Shown: positions 45,965 to 57,416, counted from the stretch's first letter. The stretch is DNA of 64,000 nt from Lithobates sylvaticus (GCA_028564925.1 CM053030.1:401378807-401442806), one strand, 5' to 3'. The notes: generated by a model from the letters alone, not told the origin. Program-made: numbers and translations.

Positions 45965-46810
45965 ACCCCCTTTTGCCAGTGTCACTAAGCGATCGTTTTT
46001 CTGATCGCTGTATTAGTGTCACTGCTGTCGCTAGGTAACCATTTTTTTTTTTTAGGTAACCGCCATGTTTATATAGGTTCATAAATAGGTTTATAGGTCA
46101 GGTACCCCCATATTACAACCTAAATAAAGGTTTTAACCCCTTGATTGCCCCTAGAGTTAACCCTTTCACCAGTGATCACTGTATAACTGTCACTGGTGAC
46201 GCTGGTTAGCCAGTTAGTTATTTCGTTATTTAGGTTCCCCGTCAGGTTTTTATATAGCGTCAGGTACCCCCATATATTACCTAATAAAGGTTTTAACCCC
46301 CTGATTGCCCCTAGTTAACCCTTTCACCCCCTTTTGCCAGTGTCACTAAGCGATCGTTTTTCTGATCGCTGCATTAGTGTCGCTAGGTAACCATTTTTTT
46401 TTTTTAGGTAACCGCCATGTTTATATAGGTTCATAAATAGGTTTATAGGTCAGGTACCCCCATATTACAACCTAAAATAAAGGTTTTAACCCCCTGATTG
46501 CCCCTAGAGTTAACCCTTTCACCAGTGATCACTGTATAACTGTCACTGGTGACGCTGGTTAGCCAGTTAGTTATTTCGTTATTTAGGTTCCCCGTCAGTT
46601 TTTATATAGCGTCAGGTACCCCCATATATTACCTAATAAAGGTTTAACCCCCTGATTGCCCCTAGTTAACCCTTTCACCCCCCCTTTTGCCAGTGTCACT
46701 AAGCGATCGTTTTTCTGATCGCTGCATTAGTGTCGCTAGGTAACCAGTTTTTTTTTGTATTACTGTTACGGGTGACGCTGGTTAGTTAGCTTGTTTTTTA
46801 TACTGTCAGG
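45965..46810. repeat. Direct repeats of ~354 bp, two full and one partial
   Basis: CAGGTACCCCCATATTACAA occurs at 46099 and 46452. GTGTCACTAAGCGATCGTTT occurs near 45980, 46339 and 46693. Confidence 0.88.
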
Positions 46811-47657
46811 GCACCCGCCATTTATTACCCAATAACGGTTTAACCCCCTGATCGCCCGGCGGGTGATATCAATTAGGTTTTAGGGTCAAATAAGGTCTGC
46901 GTCGCCCCAGGTTAGTGCCAATACTGCAAACACCCACGCGCAAAGCATACACCTCCCTTAGTGGTATAGTATCTGAACAGATCAATATCTGATCTGATCA
47001 GATCTATACTAGCGTCCCAGCAGTTTAGGGTTCCAAAAAAAAACGCATTGTTAGCGGGATCAGCCCAGATACCTGCTAGCACCTGCGTTTTCCCCCTCCG
47101 CCCAGCCCAGCCCACCCAAGTGCAGTATCGATCGATCACTGTCACTTACAAAACACTAAGCACACATAACTGCAGCGTTCGCAGAGTCAGGCCTGATCCC
47201 TGCGATCGCTAACATTTTTTTTGTGGTAGCGTTTTGATTCAGTCGCTTCAGTCAGGAGCTTTTTTACCTGTGAATCTCAAAAAAATAAAAAAAAAAAAAA
47301 TAGTTGTCGTTTTATTGTTCTCTCTCTCACTCTATTCTCTCTCTATTGTTGCTCTTTTTTTACTCCATTCTATTCTGCAATGTTTTATTATGTTTTATCA
47401 TGTTTTATCATGCTTGCTTTTCAGGTATGTAATTTTGTTTACTGTGTTTTAGTGTTAAGCATTTTTTTGTTTTCAGGTGCGCCATTCAGTTGCAACGCGG
47501 ATTTATTTATCTTGACAGCAACAGCGTTTGCTTCCACGATACATAAAGCCGCGACTCCAACGCTGTAGGAGGTGATTTCACCACCACAGTTAAAAAAAAA
47601 GAGCATATATGCCGAAGCATGGGGGCAGCAGGGGGGGGAGGAGCGATTGGCTCCTAA

Positions 47658-47701
47658 TGCCACGTACATACGGTCGAAATTCCGACCGTGTGTACACGGC
47701 A
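47658..47701. mobile_element. 44-bp palindromic micro-MITE with TAA duplications
   Basis: TGCCACGTACATACGGTCG and its complement CGACCGTGTGTACACGGCA-like half meet at GAAATTCC. TAA at 47655-47657 and 47702-47704 flank it. The termini are those of the MITE at 18448-18842 with almost the whole interior missing. Confidence 0.8.
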
Positions 47702-48302
47702 TAACTTTTGCGGGAGGATGCCCCCATGCATCGGCATATATAAATGGTGCATGTATGCCCATCATTAGAAGTGGGTGGATGAAGGGAGGTATTCTAATGG
47801 TGGGCATACCCACCAATCAATCTCTTTTTTCGTTCAGCCAAGAGGCTGCATGAAAAAAAAAAAGATTACAATATATGTATGTTGCTGGACTTTGAATGGT
47901 TATACCAGAATGATGCCTGCAGGTTTAGGTATCATCTTGGTATCATTCTTTTCAGCCAGTGATCGGCTTTCATGTAAAAGCAATTCTAGCGGGTAATTAG
48001 CCTCTAGACTGCTTTTACAAGCAGTGGGAGGGAATGTCCCCCTCCCGGATATAAACCGCGCCATTGGGAAATTGGGAAAGCATTTTATCACACCAATCTT
48101 GTTGTGGTCAGATGCTTTGAGGGCAGAGGAAAGATCTAGGGTCTAATAGACCCCAATTTTTTCAAAAAAAGAGTACCTGTCACTGCCTATTGCTATCATA
48201 GGGGATATTTACATTCCCTGAGATAACAATAAAAATCATAACAAAGAAAAAAAATGGAAGGAACAGTTTAAAAATAAAATAAAAAAGCTAAATAAATAAA
48301 AA

Positions 48303-48766
48303 NNNNNNNNNNNNNNNNNNNNNNNNNNNNNNNNNNNNNNNNNNNNNNNNNNNNNNNNNNNNNNNNNNNNNNNNNNNNNNNNNNNNNNNNNNNNNNNNNN
48401 NNNNNNNNNNNNNNNNNNNNNNNNNNNNNNNNNNNNNNNNNNNNNNNNNNNNNNNNNNNNNNNNNNNNNNNNNNNNNNNNNNNNNNNNNNNNNNNNNNNN
48501 NNNNNNNNNNNNNNNNNNNNNNNNNNNNNNNNNNNNNNNNNNNNNNNNNNNNNNNNNNNNNNNNNNNNNNNNNNNNNNNNNNNNNNNNNNNNNNNNNNNN
48601 NNNNNNNNNNNNNNNNNNNNNNNNNNNNNNNNNNNNNNNNNNNNNNNNNNNNNNNNNNNNNNNNNNNNNNNNNNNNNNNNNNNNNNNNNNNNNNNNNNNN
48701 NNNNNNNNNNNNNNNNNNNNNNNNNNNNNNNNNNNNNNNNNNNNNNNNNNNNNNNNNNNNNNNNNN
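48303..48766. other. Assembly gap (464 N)
   Basis: The gap opens in an A-rich run where copy A continues as (A)n then CCCCTGCCCCCCCTTC. It closes in the 3' part of an inverted LTR. The true sequence and length are unknown. Confidence 0.99.
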
Positions 48767-50011
48767 CTTGTTTAATAATAAAAGTAAAAAGAACAAACGT
48801 AGCCAAAACATAGCCAAAGTTCAATAACCGGAATGGATAGTCAGCCAAGCCAAAAGTCAGGGATCAATGTAGTGGAACAGCAAGCAGGATCTGAAGCCAG
48901 AAAGTAGACAAGTGCACAATAGAAAAATTTGTTTAGTTTCGTTTAGTTTCTGTTCGTTTCTGTTGATTCGTAACGATTCGTAATTTCGTAAGTCATCGGT
49001 GTTCGTATTCGTAACGATTCGTAAATTCGTAAGTCGTCGGTGTTCGTATTCGTAATGATTCCTATTTTTGTAAGAGTTATTTTTTCGTTGATTCGTTTTT
49101 CCGTTAGTTTAATTTTCGTTTATTCGAAATTCGGACGCATTCGTATTTTCGTAGATTTAGTTACATTCGTACTTTCGTTAGATTGATTTATTCGTACTTT
49201 CGTAACATTGTTTTCGTAGATTCGTAATCGGAGCATAATTCATAATGTTATGTAATGTGTATGCTATTATTACATTGTAAGAGACACGGAAAATTACGAA
49301 TCGAAAAAAAAAGTTACGAATGTATGAATTTTTTCGTTCAATCCATTCGAATCATGTTAAGCAGCGCCATTGTATGAGACACAGAAAATTACGAATCGAA
49401 AAAAAAAAAAAAAAAGATACGAATGTACAAATTTTTTTGTTCAATCCATTCAAAGCACGTTAAGCAGCGCCATTGTAAGGGACACGGAAAATTACCAATT
49501 CAACAAAAAAATAAAAGTTACGAATGTACGAATTTTTTCGTTCATTTTGATTTTCGTTGTTCCTGTTTTCGTTTTTCGGATTTTCTTCTTTCGTAGTTTC
49601 GTTGTTTCTAATTTGGTTAATTCGGATTTTCGTTGTTTTTCATATTCGTTCGATTCGATAATTCGTTATTCCTTTAAATTTTTAGCGAATCATTCGTTCA
49701 TTCGTACGATAACGAATGAACGAATATAACGAATTTTAACGGAAAACTAAAAAAAAAAAAACGAAACGAATTGCACATGTCTACCAGAAAGGATGTCAGC
49801 AAAGTAAGTCTCGAACAGGATCGCAGGAGATGTTTCTGTGATGTTGACCAAGGCGAAGGCCGAGATCCCCTGGACTGGACGGCTTAAGTAGGCAGGACTG
49901 TCGAGCAGGATATCGTCAACAGCTGAGTAACTGTGGAGAGATGGGAGCTGGCAATTTGCCGACATCTGAACGGCCAGCTCAGAGAAGGAAGGGCTGAGCC
50001 CAGCCCTGACA
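48767..50011 (-). mobile_element. Inverted LTR of the same Ty3/gypsy family, split by a hAT MITE (fossil, broken)
   Basis: Reverse complement of 39155-39510, ending CAGCCCTGACA at 50011. The rest would lie in the gap. A hAT MITE with perfect target duplications sits inside. Confidence 0.75.
48905..49783. mobile_element. Complete hAT-like MITE with perfect 8-bp duplications (CCAGAAAG)
   Basis: CCAGAAAG flanks at 48897-48904 and 49784-49791. Ends TAGACAAGTGCAC and GTGCA(C)ATGTCTA-type are inverted repeats. The interior is made of TTCGTAATTTTC and ATTCGTA words and their complements, including three ~100-bp units starting GAAAATTACGAATCG near 49280, 49385 and 49488. No transposase. Confidence 0.88.
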
Positions 50012-50442
50012 CCATCTCTGTCTCCTGATCTCAAAATCATTGAGCCACTCTGGGGAGATCTCAAACGTGCAGTTCATGGAAGACAGCCCAATAACTTACA
50101 GGAACTGGAGACATTTTGCCAAGTTGAATGGGCAGCTTTACAATCTGAGAAGATAAAGAGCCTCATCCTCAAATACCATAAAAGACTTCAAGCTGTCATT
50201 GAGGTTAAAGGGGGCAATACACGGTATTAAGAACTGGGGTGTGTAAACTTTTGATCAGGGTCATTTGGGTAGATTCTTTTGTCATTTAAAAAGAGTAAAC
50301 ACAGTTGATTGATAAGAAATGGCTTCAGCCAAACACTAACCATGAGTGAAAGAAAAGTTTTTGTGTTATCATTCATATTCTCTGAAAAATGGCCAAGACA
50401 TCGTAAATTCTGCCAGGGTTATGTAAACTTATGAGCACAACT
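50012..50442 (+). pseudogene. Tc1-B fragment: transposase C-terminus and right end
   Basis: The frame from 50021 to TAA 50228-50230 reads SPDLKIIEPLWGDLKRAVHG, then QELETFCQVEWAAL and ending VIEVKGGNTRY. This is the last 70 residues of a Tc1 transposase, with the catalytic glutamate in IIEPLW. The upstream gene is cut at the LTR junction 50011/50012. The terminal repeat GGTTATGTAAACTTATGAGC ends at about 50442. It supplies the empty-site version of the TTAA target at 36486. Confidence 0.88.
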
Positions 50443-50444
50443 GT

Positions 50445-50862
50445 ATATTATATTACCAAAAGTATTGGGATGTCTGCCTTTACATGCACATAGATTTGAA
50501 TGGCATCCCAGTCTTAGTCCGTAGGGTTCAATATTAAGTTGGCCCACCCTTTGCAGCTATAAAAGCTTGAACTCTTCTGGGAAAGCCATCCACAAGGTTT
50601 AGGAGTGTCTATGGGAATGTTTGACCATTCTTCCAGAAGCGCATTTGTGAGGTCAGGCACTGATGTTGGACAAGAAGACCTGGCTCGCAGTCTCCGCTCT
50701 AATTCATCGGAAAGGTGTTCTATCGGGTTGAGGTCTTGGCCAGCCAAGTTCCTCCACCCCAAAATCGCTCATCCATGTCTTTATGGACCTTGGTTTGTAT
50801 CATATAAGGCCAGTCACTGCACTGGGTATATGGAAGGATTTACAACCACTTCAATTTTCACT
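50445..50862 (-). mobile_element. Tc1-A fragment, inverted copy
   Basis: Minus-strand frame 50762-50514 encodes NPIEHLSDELERRLRARSSC and following C-terminal residues. The end ATTACCAAAAGTATTGGGAT adjoins Tc1-B directly. The inner breakpoint TTAAATGACTTCAGTGAAA is the same as at 35911. Confidence 0.85.
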
Positions 50863-50884
50863 GAAGTCATTTAAGATTTTTGGT

Positions 50885-51567
50885 TGTTGGTTTTTTCCAC
50901 ACATCCCTTCTTAATTACTGGGGATATGTTAATAATAAAGTCAGTATGACGCAGAAAAATTGAATCTAGAGGTATTTACATGGGCAGCTATAAAAGCAAA
51001 CAATAAAGATCATAACATTCAATGTTACCCATTGGCAGGAGACCCAGGACTTTATATGGTATTTGAAACATTTATCATTGTTAACTGTCTTTATAATGAC
51101 AATGAGCAATTAAAAGTGTACATGGCATCCTCTCAATAGAGGAAGGAAATATTTTCCATATATATTAGGAAGGTCAGTCAGCCTTTTGTATGTCCTTAAA
51201 TGAACTCTTTATTGAAGATTGCTGGTGGAGTCATCCTTGAAGTAATTCAACACTAAGATTTCCTACTTCAGGCTGAACTAAACTGTATCTGAGCACAGAA
51301 AACTGAAAACAATATTTAATTAATTTTGTGATATATTAAGTGAACCCCCCCCCAACCATCCATGTCTCTGTGCTTTATTTTTAATGAGAAACCACTTTGA
51401 AAAACACCCCCCCCCCCTAGCATTTCTAGCCACAGCCATCTTGAATAAGGGCAGATGGTTCTTGTTTGCATTCACGTCCTGGAAGGCATGCAGACAGGAG
51501 GGTGTAATTAGCTGAAAAAGCCCCCCCCCCCCTTCTGTTTCAGATGAAAGAAAAAAAAATGCACATC
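50885..51567. repeat. Segment X, inverted copy
   Basis: Reverse complement of about 41560-42280. Includes several C or G homopolymer runs at 51345, 51406 and 51521. Confidence 0.75.
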
Positions 51568-51640
51568 TCTTTTCCATAGTCTACATTTTGTGTTATATTA
51601 TTACTTTGTATCTCTTTTCCATAGTCTACATTTTGGGGGT
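51568..51640. repeat. Two units of the 45-bp tandem repeat, inverted
   Basis: TCTCTTTTCCATAGTCTACA occurs twice 44-45 bases apart, matching 39868-40150 on the other strand. Confidence 0.85.
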
Positions 51641-52403
51641 CATTTACTATAGCGCCAGGAAGTACTGGGCACTAGGGCAAATAATAGCGCCCGTTTTAGC
51701 CAAATAAAGTTTCAACAGCCGAATGTGCGAATGAAAATTAACGATATAGCGGCAAACATACGTTAGTATATTCTAAATCGGCGCTAATTAGCACTTCTGC
51801 ATATATGCAAATGCCAATTCCTACTAAGTTGTTATATAGCACTGCACTGTAACCATGATCCATGTTTGTAAAAGAAACATTTTTATGTGAGATGTGGTCT
51901 ACCTCATGTGCATCTATTGATGTATTTTGCAATTAGTATTCCTAGTTTTTTTCCTTCTTTTGCTAACGAATGCAGTTATGAATGATTATTACATAGTAAT
52001 GTCTGCTATTCTGTAAAGTTACATGTATTAAACATTTAGGTTACCTATTTGTTGTATGTTGTTTTTTATATTTTACTACAATAATGTTTTGCATTTCAGG
52101 CATTAACATTATAGTAACAACCATGTTCATGCTGATGTGGCATTTGGCTAATAGGCATTCGCCTCTTTTCAGCATATGCTGCTGAGTCTAATGCAAGCTT
52201 TCAGTAGGTGATACCATCTGTGTGATTTTCAGCCATTTGAGCACAATTATATTGAGAACATACGTTTACTAGTGTTTGATGGTGGGATTACTTTATATTC
52301 TAGGTATAATAGTACTCAGCACAGTCACTTAGGCCCCTCTCACACTTGTGCGACCTGAAAGTTGCGAAATTTTGATGTAACTTTAAGCAATGCCTGTGTA
52401 ATC
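51641..52403. other. No gene recognised; scattered MITE-like words
   Basis: Begins CATTTACTATAGCGCC, a word also seen at 56598. Ends with CCCCTCTCACACTTGTGCGA, which looks like a MITE end cut by the LINE. The rest shows no coding signal that I can support. Confidence 0.45.
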
Positions 52404-54245
52404 TTTTTTTTTTTATAAATCATTTATTTATAAAGTTTTTTAAAAATTATACACTGTAGTATAAAGAAAAAGCATTTCAACTTTTGATAGTACAAAGCAA
52501 TGTATATATAAACTTGTGAAACTGAGCGTAGATACAGGTATGTTCATAAAATAAGTATCTTCCAACTATGGATCATTCAAGTATAATTATCATACCATAT
52601 CCTATGATAAACAAAGCGAGAAAAGGGTATATAGTTTTGAATAACAACAATACAAAAGAAAATAGAAAGCAGGATACAACATAAACAGGAGATGGCACCA
52701 GGAGATTCAGGAGGTTTGAGGGTTATCAGACTCAAGGGGGTACTCAGAGTCGTCCCATGTCTTCCATATTTTATAAAAGGAGGGTAGTGTTTCCTCTATT
52801 TTAGCAATCAGGTGTTCCACCCTACGTATATCTGCCATTATGGAAAGAAAGTGATGGAATGTGGGGGGAGTGGTGGAGAGCCAATGTCTAGGGATTGCTC
52901 TTTTAGCTGCCAGAAGGATAAAGGACATAAGATTCCGTGATGCTTTAGATATTCCCGGAAAAGGGAGGCCCAGAAGGAAATGCATGGGATTCAAAGTTAT
53001 GGGTGTAGTTATTAACGTTTGTAAAAGATCCTGAATTTTAGTCCAATAAGAGCCAATGAGGGGGCAATCCCAAAATATATGGAAATGAGAACCTATGGAC
53101 TCGCTGCATCTCCAGCAAATATTGGAGGTGGCTGGGTTAAGGGCATGCAGCAAGTACCAAAACATAATAAACTTAATGGCGGTTTCCTTCTGCACTACAC
53201 AACGTGAAATTTTGGATGTAGACTCCCAAATTTTTTCCCAGTCTAATAGAGAGATTGGTCGTTGCAGTATAGGAGACCATTTTTTCATGGAGTTATGTGT
53301 GAGTTCCGTTAAATGTGGGGTTTCATGTAAAATTTTGTAAATAGAAGAAATCTGTTTGGGTTCGTAGGGACCATTGGCACACAAAGCCTCAAAATCAGTA
53401 GGTTTCTCCAATGAAAGTGAGGGGGAGTTGGAGTGAAAGAAATGTTTAAATTGTATGTATGAGTATAGAAGGGAGGTAGGGAGATCATATTGAGTTTGCA
53501 GGTCTGAAAAAGACATAAGTTTATGTGTAACCGGGTGTACGAGATGTCGCACCTGAAAGATTCCCGCCTGAGTCCAAGGAAGCATCCTTGTATAGGACAG
53601 ACCATCGGGTACGCCCGGATTGATGAGTACATTTAGAAATGGAGGGCATTTGGAGGATAGGGAAAACTGCTCCGCACATCTTTTCCAAATAGCAAGGGTA
53701 AAAAGCATCGGTGCCAAGCAGAGGGATCTCAGTTGAGGCATAAATTTAGCTGAGGAGTGCCATAGAATGTAGCACGGATGTACTGGAACAGTAATCCCCA
53801 TTTCAATCTCGGCCCACCTACTTGGAGCTTTTCTAGAGATCCAAGAAGATAATACCCGAAGGTGAGAGGCATAATAATATTTGATGATATCTGGCGCCGC
53901 CAGTCCTCCTCCATTCTTCAAAGCATAAACTACTGAATGTGCAATCCTATGGGATGCATTATTCCATAAGAACTTGAGGAATTTTCTTTAGAAAAGTTTT
54001 AATTGCGACATTGGGACTGGGATTGGAAGTGTTTCAAATAGATACAGTAATTTAGGAAGTATCGACATCTTAAGGACATGAGGAAGGAGGAGAGAAATAG
54101 GAAGGGGAGTCCAAAGATTTAAGAGATGGGTTATTTCTGTAAACATAGGGGGGAAGTTAGCCTGATAGAGGGAAGAGTACGAGGATGCGAGATGAACGCC
54201 CAAGTACTTCAATGAAGAAGGGCACCAACGATAATTAAAGGAGTG
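52404..54245 (-). mobile_element. 5'-truncated L1/Tx1-type LINE, minus strand
   Basis: A T-run at 52404-52418 marks the 3' tail. The body extends to about 54245, where the frame FNYRWCPSSLKYLGVHLASS begins. No convincing target duplication was found. It belongs to the same family as 323-2670 but is a more diverged member. Confidence 0.85.
52707..54245 (-). pseudogene. LINE ORF2 C-terminal remnant
   Basis: The minus-strand frame starts just upstream of KYLGVHLASSYSSLYQANFP, after the catalytic YADD/FADD block, which is missing here. It has one in-frame TAG at 53988-53990 (LKLF-stop-RKFLKFLW), after which the same frame runs 404 codons to 52707. The cysteine/histidine cluster CWRC...SHFHIFWDCP is kept. 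It aligns end to end with the 340-2334 ORF from its YLGV block onward. No enzyme activity is possible without the RT core. Confidence 0.88.
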
Positions 54246-54624
54246 TTGGTATCATAGACAGAGTACTTACCGAGGCCAAGATGCCGAGAGCGGTTGCCCT
54301 TGCGACTCGGCACCCACTACCCCTGAAGGTGGCACAGGGAGTGATTGGCACCAAGAGGCACAAGCCACCTGCCTAACAGTGACTTGTTTGAAGGTCCAGA
54401 GGTAAGTATGCAGATCTGGCAGGTAGTGACCCCGCAGGGGTCCAGGAGAACAATAGGTACAGTTCGTCAGGCAGTAAACAAATCCAGAGGCAGGCCGAGG
54501 GTCAAACACAGGTTACTGGAGTCCAGAGGCAAGGTAGCAGAAGCGCTGAGGCAAAGAGAATCCGGGGGCAGGCTGAGGGTCAAGCACAGGAGACAGAAGG
54601 CAGAGTCCAGGTACAGGCCGAGGG
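54246..54624. repeat. Unassigned repeat-like sequence
   Basis: Contains two loosely repeated blocks, GAGGCAGGCCGAGGGTCAA (54488) and GGGGCAGGCTGAGGGTCAAG (54568), with a third AGGTACAGGCCGAGGGTG at 54610. The style is that of LTR leader sequence in anurans, but no ends were found. Confidence 0.4.
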
Positions 54625-54815
54625 TGCACTTCTGGAAGGATGATCAAACATTCCCATAGAAACACTAAACCTTGTGGACAGCCTTCCCAGAAGCTGTTCT
54701 AGCTGCAAAGGGTGGGCCAATCAAATTTTAACCCTACGGACTAAGACTGGGCTGCCATTAAAGTTCATGTATGTGTAAAGGCAGGCATCCCAATACTTTT
54801 GGCAAGATTTACAAT
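54625..54815 (+). mobile_element. Tc1-A fragment, third copy
   Basis: TGATCAAACATTCCCATAGA, CTTGTGGACAGCCTTCCCAG and CCTACGGACTAAGACTGGG match the C-terminus and right end of Tc1-A at 36140-36320. Ends CCCAATACTTTTGGCAAG. Confidence 0.8.
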
Positions 54816-54900
54816 GGTGATGGAAACCTCCTACACATAAATACTACATGTAGACATAGTTATAGGACCTGGGAGAGGAGACAACTTCTCTACATGAAGC

Positions 54901-54974
54901 GGCATGTTGGGGATTTGAACCCAGACGCTCAAGGATACTAAGCAGAAGTTCTAACCTCTAAGCCACAGAGCTGC
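54901..54974 (-). repeat. tRNA-like sequence, probable SINE head
   Basis: On the minus strand: GGCAGCTCTGTGGCTTAGAG, TTAGAAC as an A-box-like part, then GGGTTCAAATCCCC as a B box, with acceptor-like ends. It may be a tRNA pseudogene or SINE. No CCA or tail was identified. Confidence 0.55.
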
Positions 54975-54985
54975 CACATGTGGTA

Positions 54986-55401
54986 TCCTCCTACACATAA
55001 ATACACATAAATACTGCATTTCTTTGGACCTACAGGTGATGGAATTACATTACTTAAGAGTTATTCTTCTTGATTTATTCTGTGATATTTGGTGGCTCTT
55101 TGTGGGTGAGTGTAGAATAGTGATATTACCCTCACATTTTTGGTAATTACATTTTGATTTCTGATGTTGGTACACATATCACATTTTTTTGGCTCAAATT
55201 ATGAATATTTGCAAATAATAAAAAGCACAGAAAATTATGATTCATTTTAAATTTGTATTAGCAATGTTATTGTTTGTGCTTTGTAAAGACAGCTGTGTGA
55301 GTTTTGGGTAAAGATTGTTGTAAGATGGAGAGTAACAAATGAAAGTGACAGAGAAAAATATATTTTAGCAAAACATCAAAACATTCCATATTCTAGCATT
55401 C
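54986..55401. other. No gene or named repeat recognised
   Basis: A/T-rich sequence with no supported ORF, ending immediately before the TTAA element. Confidence 0.5.
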
Positions 55402-55405
55402 TTAA

Positions 55406-56397
55406 CCAGTTCAATACCCGCCCATAGTCATATGACGCCCACAAGGTGGATCTACCATCCTGGGTGGGCGTCATATGACGTCCTCGGGTTCCCGGCCGCA
55501 TGGGGGGCGCGCGCGCGGCATCGCTCGGGACCCGGTGCGAGTGCCCGGCGGCCGCGATGTCCGCCGGGCACCCGCGATTGCCCGTTAAAAAACAACGGGA
55601 CCGGGCGGGACCGTGGAGCTGTGTGTGTAAACACACAGCTCCACGTCCTGTCAGCGGGGAGGAGACCGATCATGTGATCCCAGTACAGAGGATCACATGA
55701 TCGGTCTCCTCCCCTTAAGTCCCCTCCCCCTACAGTTAGAATCACTCCTATTAGGGACACACATTAACCCCTCCAGCGCCCTCTAGTGTTAACCCCTTCC
55801 CTGACAGTCACATTTACACAGTAATCATTGCAATTTTATAGCAACGATCGCTGTGTAAATGTGAATGGTTCCAAAAATGTGTCAAAAGTGTCCGAAGTGT
55901 CCGCCGCAATGTCGCAGTCACGAAAAAAAAATCGCGAATCGCCGCCATTACTAGTAAAAAAAAAAAATAAATAAATTCAATAAATCTATCCCCTATTTTG
56001 TAGACGCTATAACTTTTGCGCAAACCGATCAATATACGCTTATTGCGATTTTTTTTACCAAAAATATGTAGAAGAATACGTATCGGCCTAAACTGAGGAA
56101 AAAATTGTTTTTTTTTTTTAAAAAAAAATGGGATATTTATTATAGCAAAAAGTAAAAAATATTGTGTTTTTTTTCAAAATTGTCGCTCTTCTTTTGTTTA
56201 TAGCGCAAAAAATAAAAACCGCAGGGGCGATCAAATACCACCAAAAGAAAGCTCTATTTGTGGGAAAAAAAGGACGTCAATTTTTGTTTGGGTGTAACGT
56301 CGCACGACCGCGCAATTGTTAGTTAAAGCGACGCAGTGCCGAATCGCAAAAAGTGCTCTGGTAAGGAAGGGTGTTTAAAAGCCCTGTATTGAAGCGG
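55406..56397. mobile_element. Complete 992-bp TTAA-flanked non-autonomous element
   Basis: TTAA at 55402-55405 and 56398-56401 flank ends CCAGTTCAATACCCGCCC and ...CCCTGTATTGAAGCGG. The shared inverted core is TTCAATAC. The GC-rich left part has a GCGCGCGCG run and a CACACAGCTCCACG/CCGTGGAGCTGTGTG hairpin. The right part has GTAGACGCTATAACTTTTGC and the CAAAAGAAAGCTCTATTTGT block common to 4227-4500, 44400 and 63430. Confidence 0.88.
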
Positions 56398-56401
56398 TTA
56401 A

Positions 56402-56679
56402 AAACGAAATATTTTATGTAGTAGCAACGATGTTGCAAAGGAAATTTTATTTCAGAGAAAGATACATTTCATCTCAACATAAAAAAGTTTTTTTTTGTGA
56501 AAGTTGCAATTGTTCAATTAGAATCAATGGTAAAAACATGCATTGGAGCAGATTTTCACTTCCAAAAAATGCTCTATAATTAGTGCTCATTTTTATATTT
56601 ACTATAGCGCCGGCAGTGGCGGCTGGTGCTAAAAAATTTTTGGGGCAGCGCAAACAAACTGAAAAAAATTAAAACATCA
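56402..56679. other. No gene; possible hAT end at 56613
   Basis: CGGCAGTGGCGGCTGGTGCT near 56611 resembles the CAGTGGCGGCT terminus of many hAT elements. A matching right end was not found, so no element is called. Confidence 0.4.
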
Positions 56680-57370
56680 AACGCAGCCACTGTGCCATCA
56701 AACGCGGCCACTGTGCCATCAAACGCGGCCACTGTGCCATCAAACGCGGCCACTGTGCCATCAAACACTGCCACTGTGCAATGAAACGCAGCCACTGTGC
56801 AATCAAACGCAGCCACTGTGCCATCAAACACTGCCACTGTGCAATCAAACGCAGCCACTGTGCCATCAAACGCAGCCACTGTGCCATCAAATGCAGCCAC
56901 TGAGCCATCAAGCGCTGCCACTGTGCCATCAAACGCTGCCACTGTGCCTTTAAACGCAGCCACTGTGCCATCAAAACGCTGTCACTGTGCCACCAAAACG
57001 CTGTCACTGTGCCATCAAACGTTGCCACTGTGCCATCAAACACTGCCACTGTGCAATGAAACGCAGCCACTGTGCAATCAAACGCAGCCACTGTGCCATC
57101 AAACACTGCCACTGTGCAATCAAACGCAGCCACTGTGCCCATCAAACGCTGCCACTGTGCCCATCAAACGCTGCCACTGTGCCATCAAACGTTGCCACTG
57201 TGCAATCAAATGCTGTCATTGTGCCCATCAAATGCTGCCACTGTGCATCAAAGCTGTGCCCATCAAACGCTGCCACTGTGCTATTAATTGCAGCCAGTGT
57301 GCCCATCAAATGCTGCCACTGTGCCAAATGCTGCCAGTGTGCCCATCAAATGCTGCCAGTGTGCCAAATT
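56680..57370. repeat. 21-bp minisatellite (GCCACTGTGCCATCAAACGCN)
   Basis: About thirty units of ACTGTGCCATCAAACGC with point variants. Because 21 is a multiple of three, all frames stay open in blocks (for example 56797-57420), which is an artefact. Confidence 0.95.
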
Positions 57371-57414
57371 CTCCTTACCCACCCTCCCCGTCACTCGCCC
57401 ACAATAGGACCTAC

Positions 57415-57416
<2 letters not shown>

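Larger units (their letters stand above)
45381..48302. mobile_element. Left part of large TTAA-flanked DNA element (copy B), cut by the assembly gap
   Basis: Begins after TTAA 45377-45380 with CCACTTCCCGACCGCCCC. It has tandem ~354-bp repeats (45965-46810), a 44-bp palindromic MITE insertion (47658-47701) and an A/T-rich part. Its last ~100 bases equal the first ~100 of the window, so it is the same family as copy A. Joining copy B's left part with copy A's right part suggests an element of about 5 kb without obvious ORFs. Confidence 0.75.

Noticed and set aside
48236-48848. ORFs containing runs of X
   Set aside because: They cross the run of N and have no meaning.
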